Below, piece after piece: positions 53,550 to 61,223 of a DNA stretch of 61,223 nucleotides (position 1 is the first letter of the stretch; every line of letters begins with the position of its first letter). The stretch is taken from NCBI RefSeq assembly GCF_001439915.1, contig NZ_LMBW01000015.1, forward strand, positions 12,558 through 73,780. The letters run 5' to 3'. The translations under genes were made by a program, and so were the position numbers. Below the pieces are notes generated by a model. That model was not told where the DNA came from and ran no database searches. It worked only from the letters and a program-made list of their open reading frames with translations. Origin of the DNA: Fredinandcohnia humi (GTDB lineage: Bacteria; Bacillota; Bacilli; Bacillales; Bacillaceae_L).

Positions 53550-54581
53550 TTAGATGATTAGATTCATGTCTCCAAATTCATGCCATAAATATCTGGCATC
53601 AATGGCTTGATCATAAGCCCGTAGAAGATGCTTTTCAGGAATAAAGGCTGAAAGCATATCAAGATGGCTCGCCTTTGGTTCGTGAAATCCAGTAATAATC
53701 CCATCGGCTATTTTCAAAGGAAACTGGTCATTAATGTATAAATTCGTTACTCCTGAAAGATTATCGAACTTTACGGCGCTCTCTAGAGCTCGAACCACAG
53801 TTGTTCCAACCGCAATAACCCGTTTTCCGGCAGCTTTTGTTTCGAGTATCCGTTGCATCGTTTTTTCGGAAATATGATATTCCTCCTCATTCTCCTCAGG
53901 GGTCTGATGCCACTGATCATCAAGCAAGTAACTTAGACCAGTATGAAGTTGAAGAAAATCAACCTGAATTCCCTTTCGCATTAACGTAAAAAGTAGCTCC
54001 CAGCTGAAGGCCCTTCCCGCAGAGGGCATTTCCACTGAACCTGGATGGCTGGCAAAAACCGTTTGGTAATAGTCTAACGCCCATGGTTGATCAATATATT
54101 CATATCGAACCGGCTCACCAAGTGTATAGAACATATTTAATAGGTTAGGTCCCTTTTTCGTGAATTTCAAAATACTTAATGGTGAATTCTTTTTAACGCC
54201 AATTACCGTTGCTGATAATTCGGATGAAAAAGTGAATAGATCACCACTCTTTACATTTTTTTCAACAATGAGTGCCTCCCAAAGATCTTCACCAAGACGT
54301 CTGGCAAGTCGAATTTCAGTATTGGTCGTTAATTGAACCTTATTCCTAAGCCATTCTGCATGTAAAACAGCTGGGATGGTGCGGCTATTATTTAAAATAA
54401 CAAGATCTCCAGCTTGGAGATACTGCGGTAAATGGAAGAAACAGTCATGATCGATGTTACCTGAAGTCCGATCAATTACCATCATTCGGACATGATCTCT
54501 CCTAATCCCACGTTTTTCAGGTGGAAGAGAGGCATTCAGCTTATCTGGAAGATAAAAATCTATGACTTTTGCTGCCATCAT
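53550..54581 (-). CDS. QueA-like paralogue (S-adenosylmethionine:tRNA ribosyltransferase-isomerase family)
   Basis: A 343 aa member of the QueA superfamily that differs from canonical QueA. Shared features are LVILNNSRTIPAVLHAEW, YYQTVFASHPGSVEMP, KRVIAVGTTVVRALESA and SAFIPEKHLLRAYDQAI. Changed ones are PTAGLHF to PSAGRAF, TLHVGAGTF to QLHTGLSYL, NFHLP to GFHEP, and FFSYGDAM to LWHEFGDMN. Canonical queA sits beside tgt in Bacillus, which is not here. The gene overlaps the upstream SDR by 4 nt and has its Shine-Dalgarno (GAGGAGGTG) in the SDR's last codons. Start is 54581 or 54578. Its substrate is unknown to me. Confidence 0.8.
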   Translation of the reverse strand: MMAAKVIDFYLPDKLNASLPPEKRGIRRDHVRMMVIDRTSGNIDHDCFFHLPQYLQAGDLVILNNSRTIPAVLHAEWLRNKVQLTTNTEIRLARRLGEDLWEALIVEKNVKSGDLFTFSSELSATVIGVKKNSPLSILKFTKKGPNLLNMFYTLGEPVRYEYIDQPWALDYYQTVFASHPGSVEMPSAGRAFSWELLFTLMRKGIQVDFLQLHTGLSYLLDDQWHQTPEENEEEYHISEKTMQRILETKAAGKRVIAVGTTVVRALESAVKFDNLSGVTNLYINDQFPLKIADGIITGFHEPKASHLDMLSAFIPEKHLLRAYDQAIDARYLWHEFGDMNLII

Positions 54582-55300
54582 GACACCTCCTCATGAGCTT
54601 GGGCTGAATACCGCTTGCCATTAATGGCTTTTGCTTGATCAGAAGAAAGGTATAAAAAGATGTCGACTACATCTTCTGGTTTTGCTAAAGGGTAATCACA
54701 ATCTGGAACAGCCAATTGGTGCATCTCTGTATCCATTTCTCCGGGATCAACCATATTGATCCGAACGCCTGTATCGCTTAATTCATCCGCCCATGTTTCA
54801 GTGAGACCTTCAACTGCAAACTTCGATACTCCATATGCTCCCCAACCTGCAAAACCAGTGTGACCGGCTTCCGAGGTAACATTGATAATCGAGCCTTTGT
54901 TGCGCTGAAGCATCCCAACAACAACTCTTCTTGTTACTAAAAATGGGGATAGTGCATTTACCCTTAATACCTCCATAAAGTCTTCTTCGGGGTAATCAAG
55001 TAATAACGGCATGGGGCTAGGTCCTAACATGGAGGCATTATTTATCAAAATATCAATCCTGCCATATGTCGCTTCAGTTAGTGCAACAAACCGTTCCACA
55101 TCCCTAGATTTAGAAACATCAGCGGTCACTGCAAGGACTGTTGCCCCAAGGTTTTCAGCTTCTTGCTTCACTTTTAAAAGGTATTCTTCCGTTCTCGCGC
55201 AGATTGCCAGCATTGCCCCTTCTTTTGCAAAAGCTAATGTCAATGCTTTTCCAAGTCCTTTTGATGCTCCAGTAATCATGACAATTCTATTCTTCATCAT
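54578..55300 (-). CDS. Short-chain dehydrogenase/reductase
   Basis: A 240 aa classical SDR. The cofactor motif is TGASKGLG (10-17), with NNAS in ILINNASMLGPSPM and catalytic Ser plus YxxxK in NVTSEAGHTGFAGWGAYGVS-K. The loop after the first strand (ICARTEEYL) suggests NADP preference, by inference. It leads the operon with the QueA-like gene, translationally coupled to it. The C-terminus is short (GKRYSAQAHEEVS). Confidence 0.88.
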   Translation of the reverse strand: MMKNRIVMITGASKGLGKALTLAFAKEGAMLAICARTEEYLLKVKQEAENLGATVLAVTADVSKSRDVERFVALTEATYGRIDILINNASMLGPSPMPLLLDYPEEDFMEVLRVNALSPFLVTRRVVVGMLQRNKGSIINVTSEAGHTGFAGWGAYGVSKFAVEGLTETWADELSDTGVRINMVDPGEMDTEMHQLAVPDCDYPLAKPEDVVDIFLYLSSDQAKAINGKRYSAQAHEEVS

Positions 55301-55534
55301 CGTTATCTCTCCTAACGTTCTTTATGATTTAAGCATACTGGCAACTGGATCATTCTTCGTCGTAAAAAAGCTTGAATTTTATCTACAACTTTTGAAGGAG
55401 AAGAATAAACTACTCTGCATGAAAAAGCAATTTCATTTCGGACAACCTTCCGCCAAAATTCAAGTTATTTCGAGCAATTCACCCACATAAGATGAATGTA
55501 AGAATGGTAACAAACTAGAAGGGGTGGGTGGAAA
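55301..55534. other. Intergenic region between the SDR gene and a small membrane-protein gene
   Basis: A divergent intergenic region of 234 nt. No clear promoter pair, RNA gene or repeat is seen; open frames here lack a ribosome binding site. Confidence 0.5.
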
Positions 55535-55762
55535 ATGAGTCGTATCCAAAAATCGATGCTCGGTGCTTTTGTTGGTGCTTCGTCGGCTGGAATGTGGTTG
55601 ATCGTGGATCTCTTACTTCCCGAACCAATCGGAGACTACTTATTATTCGGTATTATGGGTGTAGTGCATATGGTCATTGGATGGCAGGTAGCAAGATTGC
55701 TCGGAAAGAAAAAGGAAAGTCCATCACCTGAAGTTGAAAGTCTGAAGACATCGGATATATAG
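55535..55762 (+). CDS. Small two-helix membrane protein
   Basis: A 75 aa protein with two hydrophobic segments: MLGAFVGASSAGMWLIVDLL (8-27) and YLLFGIMGVVHMVIGWQVA (35-53), and a charged tail. Start ATG 55535 after GGGTGGG. The family is unknown to me. It is followed by a terminator, so it is a single transcription unit upstream of the conserved ybaK-cwlD block. Confidence 0.7.
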   Translation: MSRIQKSMLGAFVGASSAGMWLIVDLLLPEPIGDYLLFGIMGVVHMVIGWQVARLLGKKKESPSPEVESLKTSDI

Positions 55763-55764
55763 AA

Positions 55765-55800
55765 AAAAGGCTCCCAATCAGTGGATTGAGGGCCTTTTTT
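55765..55800 (+). terminator. Intrinsic terminator
   Basis: AGGCTCCCAATC-AGTG-GATTGAGGGCCT with one or two mismatches, then six T residues. Confidence 0.88.
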
Positions 55801-55925
55801 GTGAATTTGTTGAAACGCATTCCTGTGTATGCCTAGTTTATTTTGGCAATTAAGGTAGTTTGTGTTTAGCGCATGTTTATGCTGGTACAGAAGGAAACTA
55901 TCTGTCAAAGGGGGGTTCTTATTTT

Positions 55926-56369
55926 ATGAATGTAATTACAACCTTCAAGGAAAAACGGAAAGAGAAGCAAGTCAAGTATGAACGAAAAATGCTGCGTGAG
56001 CTTTCATTAGAAGAACTTAAAAAGAGGGTCGTGGATAGCTTTGGGAGTTATTTTAGAATGGGCACCATAATTGGAAGTGCGATTGAAGAAGGCTGCATTG
56101 ATGTTGCAATCGAGTCATACCTATTAGGGGCTAAGTATAGTAAATTCGGTTACTACGGGGAATCTGTTGAACAAGTAAGAATGAGATGTTTCAGGTTTGA
56201 AAAGAACCTGATTGATGCGTTATATGAGTTCATTTGCTATTGGGGGCATATTGGCGACCATGGCTTTGTGAATGAGTCCCTCTACTATTCATGTGAACAC
56301 TATGTTACCTATTGGTGGACCGAAGGATTCCAGAAAGGTGAAAAAAGACACCGACTAAAATTGCATTAG
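55926..56369 (+). CDS. ybaK: YbaK/DUF2521-family protein
   Basis: A 147 aa conserved Bacillus protein of unknown function found immediately before cwlD. It has a very basic N-terminus (FKEKRKEKQVKYERKMLREL), then GCIDVAIESYLLGAKYSKFG and the C-terminal CEHYVTYWWTEGFQKGEKRH. ATG 55926 is used with AAAGGGGGG about 10 nt upstream; the in-frame start at 55860 is less likely. No catalytic motif is seen. Confidence 0.85.
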   Translation: MNVITTFKEKRKEKQVKYERKMLRELSLEELKKRVVDSFGSYFRMGTIIGSAIEEGCIDVAIESYLLGAKYSKFGYYGESVEQVRMRCFRFEKNLIDALYEFICYWGHIGDHGFVNESLYYSCEHYVTYWWTEGFQKGEKRHRLKLH

Positions 56370-56435
56370 GATTTTTAATCATATATACTCTCCTTGTCCC
56401 ATATAGTTAATTTAGGGACATGCAGGAGGGAAATG

Positions 56436-57149
56436 ATGAATAAGAAACTAAAAATTACGGGTCTCCTTTTAGGAGCTGTTGTTATATTTATATTTATACA
56501 ATATCGATTTATGGATAAAGATGTTTGGGACCCATGGAATTTACCTTTATCAGGGAAGTTCATTATTATTGACCCAGGCCATGGTGGAGCTGACGGAGGA
56601 GCCCAAAGTGGTGATGTACAAGAAAAGACCATTGCCCTTGAAATATCCAATAAACTCCGTGATTACTTACAACAGCAGGGCGCGCTTGTACAAATGCTGC
56701 GGGAAGAAGATACAGATTTAGCGCAGGACGGAACGAAAGGACTCAGCCGACGAAAAACAGAGGATTTGAAGAAACGCGTTCAAATCGTTAATGAATCAGA
56801 AGCGGATTTATTTATAAGTATTCATTTAAATGCCATTCCTTCACCAAGATGGAGAGGGGCACAAACTTTTTATTTTAGCACCTTTCAGGAAAATGAAGAT
56901 GTAGCCAAATTTATTCAAGATGAACTTCGAAACAATCTCGGAAATACAACACGACAAGCGAAAGCAATCAATAACGTATATTTATTAAAAAGTGCTAAGA
57001 AACCCGGTGCACTTGTAGAAGTAGGGTTCCTTTCCAATCCGGAGGAAAAAGCTTTATTAGTACAAGATAAATACCAGGACAAGGTCGCAGCCTCCATCTA
57101 TACCGGAATCAACCGATATTTCTCAAATGAATCAAACCCGCCCGAATAA
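56436..57149 (+). CDS. cwlD: N-acetylmuramoyl-L-alanine amidase CwlD
   Basis: CwlD, with PdaA, makes the muramic-delta-lactam of spore cortex needed for germination enzymes. The 237 aa protein, the same length as in B. subtilis, has an N-terminal signal/anchor helix (ITGLLLGAVVIFIFIQYRF) and an Amidase_3 domain with zinc ligands in DPGHGGADGG, LEISNKLRDYL (Glu) and FISIHLNAIPS, plus catalytic Glu in LVEVGFLSNPEE. ATG 56436 has the best spacing from AGGAGGG (56424-56430). SigE/SigG-type control is known for the family. Confidence 0.95.
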   Translation: MNKKLKITGLLLGAVVIFIFIQYRFMDKDVWDPWNLPLSGKFIIIDPGHGGADGGAQSGDVQEKTIALEISNKLRDYLQQQGALVQMLREEDTDLAQDGTKGLSRRKTEDLKKRVQIVNESEADLFISIHLNAIPSPRWRGAQTFYFSTFQENEDVAKFIQDELRNNLGNTTRQAKAINNVYLLKSAKKPGALVEVGFLSNPEEKALLVQDKYQDKVAASIYTGINRYFSNESNPPE

Positions 57150-57167
57150 AAGGTGGGTATTTTTTTG
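57136..57167 (+). terminator. Intrinsic terminator after cwlD
   Basis: ACCCGCC...GGTGGGT, overlapping the end of cwlD, followed by seven T residues. Confidence 0.85.
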
Positions 57168-57204
57168 GCTATGACACTCCTCACACTGTAAATTCGGACA
57201 GGTA

Positions 57205-57213
57205 TGGTATAAT
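57205..57213 (+). promoter_or_regulatory. Extended -10 promoter of salA
   Basis: TGGTATAAT (57205-57213) is a perfect extended -10; the -35 region is weak. Confidence 0.65.
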
Positions 57214-57255
57214 GAGGAAGAGTGAAACCGAATACAGAGTTTAGGTGGTGTTTTT

Positions 57256-58305
57256 ATGTTAACTGAGCAACAAGTCAGAGAAGTATTACATCAAATGCAA
57301 GATCCATTCTTACATAGAACATTCGAGGAAACGAGTGCAATCCAAGAGATTAAAATAAAAGAAGAAAAGAAACATGTCAGTGTAAAAGTTGCCTTATCCA
57401 AGACTGGTACAGGTGAGCAGCTTCAGCTTCAAACTACAATTGTCAATGCGTTAAAACAAGCGGGAGCAGAATCTGTCGGGCTTCGTTTTACTGACCTTGC
57501 ACCAGAAGAGCTAGCGAAATTTAAGACTGAATCAGCAGGGGAATCGGCTCCTCTCTTATCTCCGGTAAATCAAACAACCTTTATTGCAGTAGCAAGTGGT
57601 AAGGGAGGGGTTGGTAAATCAACCGTCTCCGTGAACTTAGCTGTTTCTTTAGCAAGACTCGGGAAAAAGGTTGGAATTATTGATGCAGATATCTATGGAT
57701 TCAGTGTTCCAGACATGATGGGAATCACAAATCGCCCTGTCGTTCGTGGCGAGAAAATTATCCCTGTTGAAAGAAAAGGGGTAAAAGTGATTTCAATGGG
57801 CTTCTTTGTAGAAGACAATTCACCGGTAATCTGGCGTGGTCCAATGCTAGGGAAAATGTTGAATAACTTCTTTAATGAGGTTGAGTGGGGAGATCTTGAT
57901 TATCTTGTTCTCGACTTGCCACCAGGTACAGGAGATGTGGCATTAGATGTTCATACGATGCTTCCGCATTGTAAGGAAATTATCGTGACAACCCCACATC
58001 CAACTGCTGCATTTGTAGCAGCAAGAGCGGGTGCAATGGCTCTTCGCACAGAGCACGAAATCCTTGGTGTTATTGAAAATATGTCTTACTTTGAAAGCAA
58101 AGTAACAGGTGAAAAGGAATATGTATTTGGTAAAGGCGGCGGAGAGAAGCTTACTGAAGAGCTTCAAACATCTTTACTAGGCAAAATTCCATTGGGGCAG
58201 CCTGATTGGAACGACGATGACTTTGCACCATCTGTTTATGACGAAGACCACCCTACCGGGAAAATCTATAATGACATTGCGCAAAGAGTAATAGATGCAA
58301 TTTAA
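57256..58305 (+). CDS. salA: Mrp/NBP35-family ATPase SalA
   Basis: A cytoplasmic P-loop ATPase. SalA of B. subtilis influences extracellular protease production by repressing scoC; Mrp relatives carry Fe-S clusters. The 349 aa protein has an N-terminal MIP18/DUF59 domain (about 1-85) and the ATPase domain with deviant Walker A SGKGGVGKST (114-123), VGIIDADIYGFSVPDMMG and DYLVLDLPPGTGDVAL. The C-terminal CxxC of Fe-S-carrying Mrp proteins is not present (MSYFESKVTGEKEY instead), as in B. subtilis SalA. Confidence 0.93.
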   Translation: MLTEQQVREVLHQMQDPFLHRTFEETSAIQEIKIKEEKKHVSVKVALSKTGTGEQLQLQTTIVNALKQAGAESVGLRFTDLAPEELAKFKTESAGESAPLLSPVNQTTFIAVASGKGGVGKSTVSVNLAVSLARLGKKVGIIDADIYGFSVPDMMGITNRPVVRGEKIIPVERKGVKVISMGFFVEDNSPVIWRGPMLGKMLNNFFNEVEWGDLDYLVLDLPPGTGDVALDVHTMLPHCKEIIVTTPHPTAAFVAARAGAMALRTEHEILGVIENMSYFESKVTGEKEYVFGKGGGEKLTEELQTSLLGKIPLGQPDWNDDDFAPSVYDEDHPTGKIYNDIAQRVIDAI

Positions 58306-58308
58306 TCA

Positions 58309-58345
58309 AAAAAGACCCTCCTGAATATTCCGGAGGGTCTTTCAT
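58309..58345. terminator. Bidirectional terminator between salA and gerD
   Basis: AAAGACCCTCC-TGAATATTCC-GGAGGGTCTTT, a perfect 11 bp stem with flanking A and T runs. Confidence 0.9.
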
Positions 58346-58355
58346 TATGGACGAA

Positions 58356-58952
58356 CTAGCTATTACCGCTTCCTTCGCCTTTGTCTTTTTTCGCTTTATC
58401 CTGTTTTTGTAGTTCCTCAGCAGCTTTAATGAGAATATCTTCAATCTTTGCTTTATATAATGGGCTCTCTAGTGTTTCACTAATGACCGTTTGTAGATGC
58501 TTTCTAAAATCCTGGCTTTTAAGTACATCCAAGAATTGTTCTTCCATTTCAGGATTTTTTAAGATATCCATCACCATTTTTTGATAATCGGGATCCTTCA
58601 TTAATTCTTTAATGAGCTTTTCGTGTTCCGTTTTCATACTTTTTGCGTATTCCTCAACGAACTTTGTATCATCGAACGTCTTTTTCCAAAATTCAACCCC
58701 ATTATCTGAGGTAAGGGTTTCCCTGATGGCATCTTTGACAACTATTTGGTCCATGACGAGGTGCTGCTTGATTTTTTCATCACGCATAAGTTCCTCAACT
58801 GCTTTTTTACCATCATCGGTTTTCAATATATCGACAACCATCTTTTTGGTTTCTTCATAATCCATTCGGTTTTGTTCAACATTCGCTGGGGCACACCCCA
58901 CAATAGCCAATAGAAAACTAAAAATGAGGAGGAGCGACATCCATTTTTTCAT
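58356..58952 (-). CDS. gerD: Spore germination lipoprotein GerD
   Basis: GerD is needed for clustering of nutrient germinant receptors in the spore inner membrane. The 198 aa protein has a signal peptide with lipobox (LLAIVGC, C20), then an alpha-helical region with repeated DxxxK and LMKDPDYQKMVMDILKNPEM motifs, and a Lys/Gly-rich tail. ATG 58952 has AAAGGAGC 7 nt upstream; the ATG at 58970 is rejected. SigG control is known for the family; I did not locate its promoter. Confidence 0.94.
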   Translation of the reverse strand: MKKWMSLLLIFSFLLAIVGCAPANVEQNRMDYEETKKMVVDILKTDDGKKAVEELMRDEKIKQHLVMDQIVVKDAIRETLTSDNGVEFWKKTFDDTKFVEEYAKSMKTEHEKLIKELMKDPDYQKMVMDILKNPEMEEQFLDVLKSQDFRKHLQTVISETLESPLYKAKIEDILIKAAEELQKQDKAKKDKGEGSGNS

Positions 58953-59100
58953 TCGTAAAGCTCCTTTCATAAGGGATCCTTATTAGTTAATATGCTTTTT
59001 TTGTTAAAAAATATTCACGCATTGTACAGTGGGAAACTAGCATTTATCCCCTCCGTTTTGGTACAATCATATTTGAAAATATAGACTGGGGGATTTTGTC

Positions 59101-59697
59101 GTGAAAAGTCGAAATTGGGTAAGGCTGTTTCTTTCTACCTTACTTGTCGGTGCGATTAGCACAATCATTTTTGGATTTTCTATTAAATGGGATGAATATA
59201 AAGAATTATTTTTGGCAGCAGATTTCGTAGAAATACTCATTGTAGTATTTTGGTTTATTGGTGCTGGATTTATTTTTAGTATTATTAGCCAAATGGGCTT
59301 CTTTGCATATCTAACCGTCCACCGGTTTGGACGCGGACTTTTCAAAGGTGCTTGGGTCCCAGCACAGGTTGTATTAATTGCTTTTGTATTCTTTGATTTA
59401 ATTTATTTTCGCTTTAAGGTATTTGCAACTGAAGGCGAAAGCATCTCGTCATATGTCTGGATACCGGTTTTGATGTTAGTATTTGCATTAATCATTGCAT
59501 ACTTTAAAAGCAAACAAACAAATAACAAGGCATTTATTCCGGCTGTATTTTTTATATTTGTTGTATCTGTGATTGAATGGATGCCGGCTATCCAAGTGAA
59601 TGATACAAGCTGGTTGTACTTAATGATTTATCCACTTTTAATTTGTAACGCGTATCAATTATTGATACTTCCAAAAATAACAAATCAAAAAAGCTGA
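59101..59697 (+). CDS. kbaA: KinB-signalling pathway activator KbaA
   Basis: A membrane protein that, in B. subtilis, is needed for sporulation signalling by the kinase KinB. The 198 aa product has about six membrane helices, e.g. LFLSTLLVGAISTIIFGFSI and ILIVVFWFIGAGFIFSIISQ, and starts at GTG 59101. Its mechanism is not established. It lies in its usual place between gerD and pdaB. Confidence 0.93.
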   Translation: MKSRNWVRLFLSTLLVGAISTIIFGFSIKWDEYKELFLAADFVEILIVVFWFIGAGFIFSIISQMGFFAYLTVHRFGRGLFKGAWVPAQVVLIAFVFFDLIYFRFKVFATEGESISSYVWIPVLMLVFALIIAYFKSKQTNNKAFIPAVFFIFVVSVIEWMPAIQVNDTSWLYLMIYPLLICNAYQLLILPKITNQKS

Positions 59698-59720
59698 TCC
59701 AATGGATCAGCTTTTTAATT
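59688..59720. terminator. Bidirectional terminator between kbaA and pdaB
   Basis: AAAAAGCTGATCC-AAT-GGATCAGCTTTTT, a perfect 13 bp stem. Confidence 0.93.
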
Positions 59721-59745
59721 TAGCTTAATGCGTTATACGCTATTC

Positions 59746-60510
59746 TTATTCGACTACTTCACTTTTTACATCAGCATTATTAAGCATGTCACTAACCGTC
59801 ACCAAGGTGAGCCCTTTCCCTTTGATTCCTTTCAATACCCCGGGAAGAGCTTCAGCCGTTTGCTTGGCAGAATCTGAAGCATGGAACAAAATGATATCTC
59901 CGCCTTTTGTATGATCTAACACATTGCCGGTAATTTTATCCACTCCGGGATTTTTCCAATCATTTGAATCGATGCTCCAATGGATAAGGGTGTAACCAAG
60001 AGAGTCTAATACCTTCACAACTCTTGAATCAAAATTCGCATCGGGTGTTCGAACGAATGAAACGGTTTTGACCCCCATTTTCTTAAATGCGTCCTGGGCT
60101 TTGTAAATATCCTTCTTAATCTGTGCATCCTCTAGTTCTGTATAGTTTTTATAATCATAACCCTTGATGCCGATTTGATGTCCGTCCTTTACAATCCGCT
60201 CCACAATTTGCGGGTGACGCTCAGCCCAAGAAGCGGAAAGGAAAAACGTTGCATTTTTGACTCCTTCTTTTTTTAAGGTGTCGATAATTGGTAAGGCTTT
60301 AGTGTCCCCCCAGCTAATATTAAAGGTAAGTGCTACCGTCTTTTCGCCTTTTTCTCCTTTATAAATCACACGTGGTCCGTTTTCTGTAGAAAAAACAGGA
60401 GCAATATTTCCTTTTTCTATATAAAAAATACTGGCTGTAAAAAGGCTTGCGAAAAGAATAATTAATGTTTGTTTAATCCTTTTGCTACTCAGGATGTAGA
60501 AAAAATTCAT
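59746..60510 (-). CDS. pdaB: Spore polysaccharide deacetylase-family protein PdaB
   Basis: PdaB is a NodB-like protein needed to keep the spore stable late in sporulation. The 254 aa protein, the B. subtilis length, has an N-terminal membrane segment (TLIILFASLFTASIFYI) and the NodB domain. Motif 1 is LTFNISWGD (N64, D69) where a catalytic Asp is usual at the first position. Motif 2 is GHQIGIKGYDYKNYTEL, motif 3 FVRTPDANFD, and the end is IILFHASDSAKQTAEALPGV. The start ATG 60510 follows AAGGAGG; a much longer frame to 60636 is rejected. The replaced Asp makes deacetylase activity doubtful. Confidence 0.9.
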   Translation of the reverse strand: MNFFYILSSKRIKQTLIILFASLFTASIFYIEKGNIAPVFSTENGPRVIYKGEKGEKTVALTFNISWGDTKALPIIDTLKKEGVKNATFFLSASWAERHPQIVERIVKDGHQIGIKGYDYKNYTELEDAQIKKDIYKAQDAFKKMGVKTVSFVRTPDANFDSRVVKVLDSLGYTLIHWSIDSNDWKNPGVDKITGNVLDHTKGGDIILFHASDSAKQTAEALPGVLKGIKGKGLTLVTVSDMLNNADVKSEVVE

Positions 60511-60656
60511 TTTTATCCTCCTTGTCCAAAGCATCTTCTGTAAAAATAATATGCTTGTCATCCCATTTGTATGTGTAAAACTCTCACGAAAAACTGATTC
60601 ATAAAATAACAAAAATCTGGTAATAACTAGAAACACAATAAACTTGGGGTGAAACT

Positions 60657-60887
60657 ATGATTGGATTATTAGTTGATCAGAAGGAAGTAAAAGAATTAGA
60701 ATACCTTCTCAAAAGAGAGATGGACGAAATCCTTTTTGATGTGGGAGATGCAAGGATCGATCATATTGTAAAAAGGGCAATGGAAGAAAGATATCAAATC
60801 CTATTTCGTTTATTTAAAAGAATTGCTGATCCATCAGAATGCAGCAGGTATATTCGTTCAAAGAAGGTAAATAGTAAAAAGGGATAA
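60657..60887 (+). CDS. Small conserved-type protein of unknown function
   Basis: A 76 aa, highly charged and mostly helical protein: GLLVDQKEVKELEYLLKREM, then FDVGDARIDHIVKRAMEERY and KRIADPSECSRYIRSKK. It has no membrane segment or signal. Start ATG 60657 after GGGGTGA. It lies between pdaB and the rRNA promoters. I do not recognise the family with certainty. Confidence 0.65.
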   Translation: MIGLLVDQKEVKELEYLLKREMDEILFDVGDARIDHIVKRAMEERYQILFRLFKRIADPSECSRYIRSKKVNSKKG

Positions 60888-60945
60888 ATGACGTGTGGAG
60901 GATTGTATGTAATATGGTCCTCTTTAAATAAATCAAAAAAGATTA

Positions 60946-60974
60946 TTGACACGGATTTTACATGATGATATATT
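60946..60974 (+). promoter_or_regulatory. rRNA operon promoter P1
   Basis: TTGACA (60946-60951), 17 bp, TATATT (60969-60974). Confidence 0.85.
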
Positions 60975-61030
60975 AATAAACGTCGTCGCTGACGAATATT
61001 TAATTTTAATAAAATGCTTCAAAAAAAGTG

Positions 61031-61059
61031 TTGACTTCAAATTGTCAGCATGTTATATT
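61031..61059 (+). promoter_or_regulatory. rRNA operon promoter P2
   Basis: TTGACT (61031-61036), 17 bp, TATATT (61054-61059) with TGT before it (extended -10). It is in tandem 85 bp downstream of P1, the usual Bacillus rrn layout. Confidence 0.88.
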
Positions 61060-61090
61060 AAAAGGGTCGCTTCAGAGCGGCGGGTCAAAA

Positions 61091-61108
61091 AGTTCTTTGA
61101 AAACTGAA
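61091..61108 (+). promoter_or_regulatory. boxA-like antitermination site of the rRNA leader
   Basis: AGTTCTTTGAAAACTGAA is like the Bacillus rrn leader boxA sequence to which NusB/S10 bind. The assignment is from memory of the consensus. Confidence 0.6.
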
Positions 61109-61164
61109 CACAATACAAGCGTCAACGTTTAATCTTTTTTTGAAAATATTGAGCAATCAATACT

Positions 61165-61223
<59 letters not shown>

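Noticed and set aside
55528-55731. Alternative reading frame over the small membrane-protein gene
   Set aside because: The frame at 55535 encodes two clean membrane helices and has the ribosome binding site; the other gives unlikely Cys/Arg-rich sequence.

Overview
The window is a chromosomal segment of an endospore-forming member of the Bacillaceae (Bacillus sensu lato), low to moderate in GC. The evidence is gene order and content: cysE-cysS-mrnC-rlmB-rae1-sigH, rpmG-secE-nusG, rplKAJL, rpoBC, the str operon, the S10-spc-alpha ribosomal protein superoperon, an ECF transporter module, rplM-rpsI, then the sporulation and germination genes cwlD, gerD, kbaA and pdaB just before a 16S rRNA gene. 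Consensus sigma-A promoters, strong Shine-Dalgarno sequences and GTG/TTG starts (rpoB, rpoC, rpsI, adk) agree. I could run no searches, so family names rest on recognised motifs and remembered homologues.

Layout. (1) 1-4.2 kb: a cysteine T-box leader, cysE and cysS, then RNA-processing genes. (2) 4.2-9.2 kb: sigH behind a promoter and a structured repeat, then rpmG, secE, nusG and rplKAJL with leaders and an L10-type attenuator. (3) 9.2-17.6 kb: an RsmC-like methyltransferase and rpoBC with a long leader. (4) 17.7-22.6 kb: rplGB, rpsL, rpsG, fusA, tuf. (5) 22.7-37.9 kb: S10/spc/alpha genes from rpsJ to rplQ, with secY, adk, map and infA embedded. The KOW-protein gene usually found between map and infA is present only as a frameshifted remnant. 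(6) 38.3-42.6 kb: ecfA1-ecfA2-ecfT-truA and rplM-rpsI with an L13-type leader. (7) 42.8-55.3 kb: an accessory block absent from this position in B. subtilis. It holds a squalene/phytoene-synthase-like gene and a GC-rich type 2 IPP isomerase; an SsuCBA-like ABC transporter with a DsbA-like protein; an IclR regulator facing a wrecked aromatic-ring-cleavage operon (intradiol dioxygenase and muconate cycloisomerase remnants fused by a deletion) that keeps an intact thiolase; a GAF/HisKA_3 sensor kinase with its LuxR-type regulator; and a VOC protein followed by a QueA-like paralogue translationally coupled to a short-chain dehydrogenase. (8) 55.5-61.2 kb: a small membrane protein, ybaK, cwlD, salA, gerD, kbaA, pdaB, a small unknown gene, tandem rRNA promoters and the 5' end of 16S rRNA.

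Two families of structured intergenic repeats lie between housekeeping genes (306-426 and 7073-7195; 9838-9921, 38205-38289 and a longer relative at 4266-4475). They are in places that mislead gene calling: they extend rplA and ecfA1 upstream and appear to supply the last codons of the RsmC-like gene. The best candidates for new biology are the QueA-like/SDR pair, the cysteine-rich GAF sensor kinase, the structured transcribed element before sigH, and the several unassigned leaders in the ribosomal protein operons.
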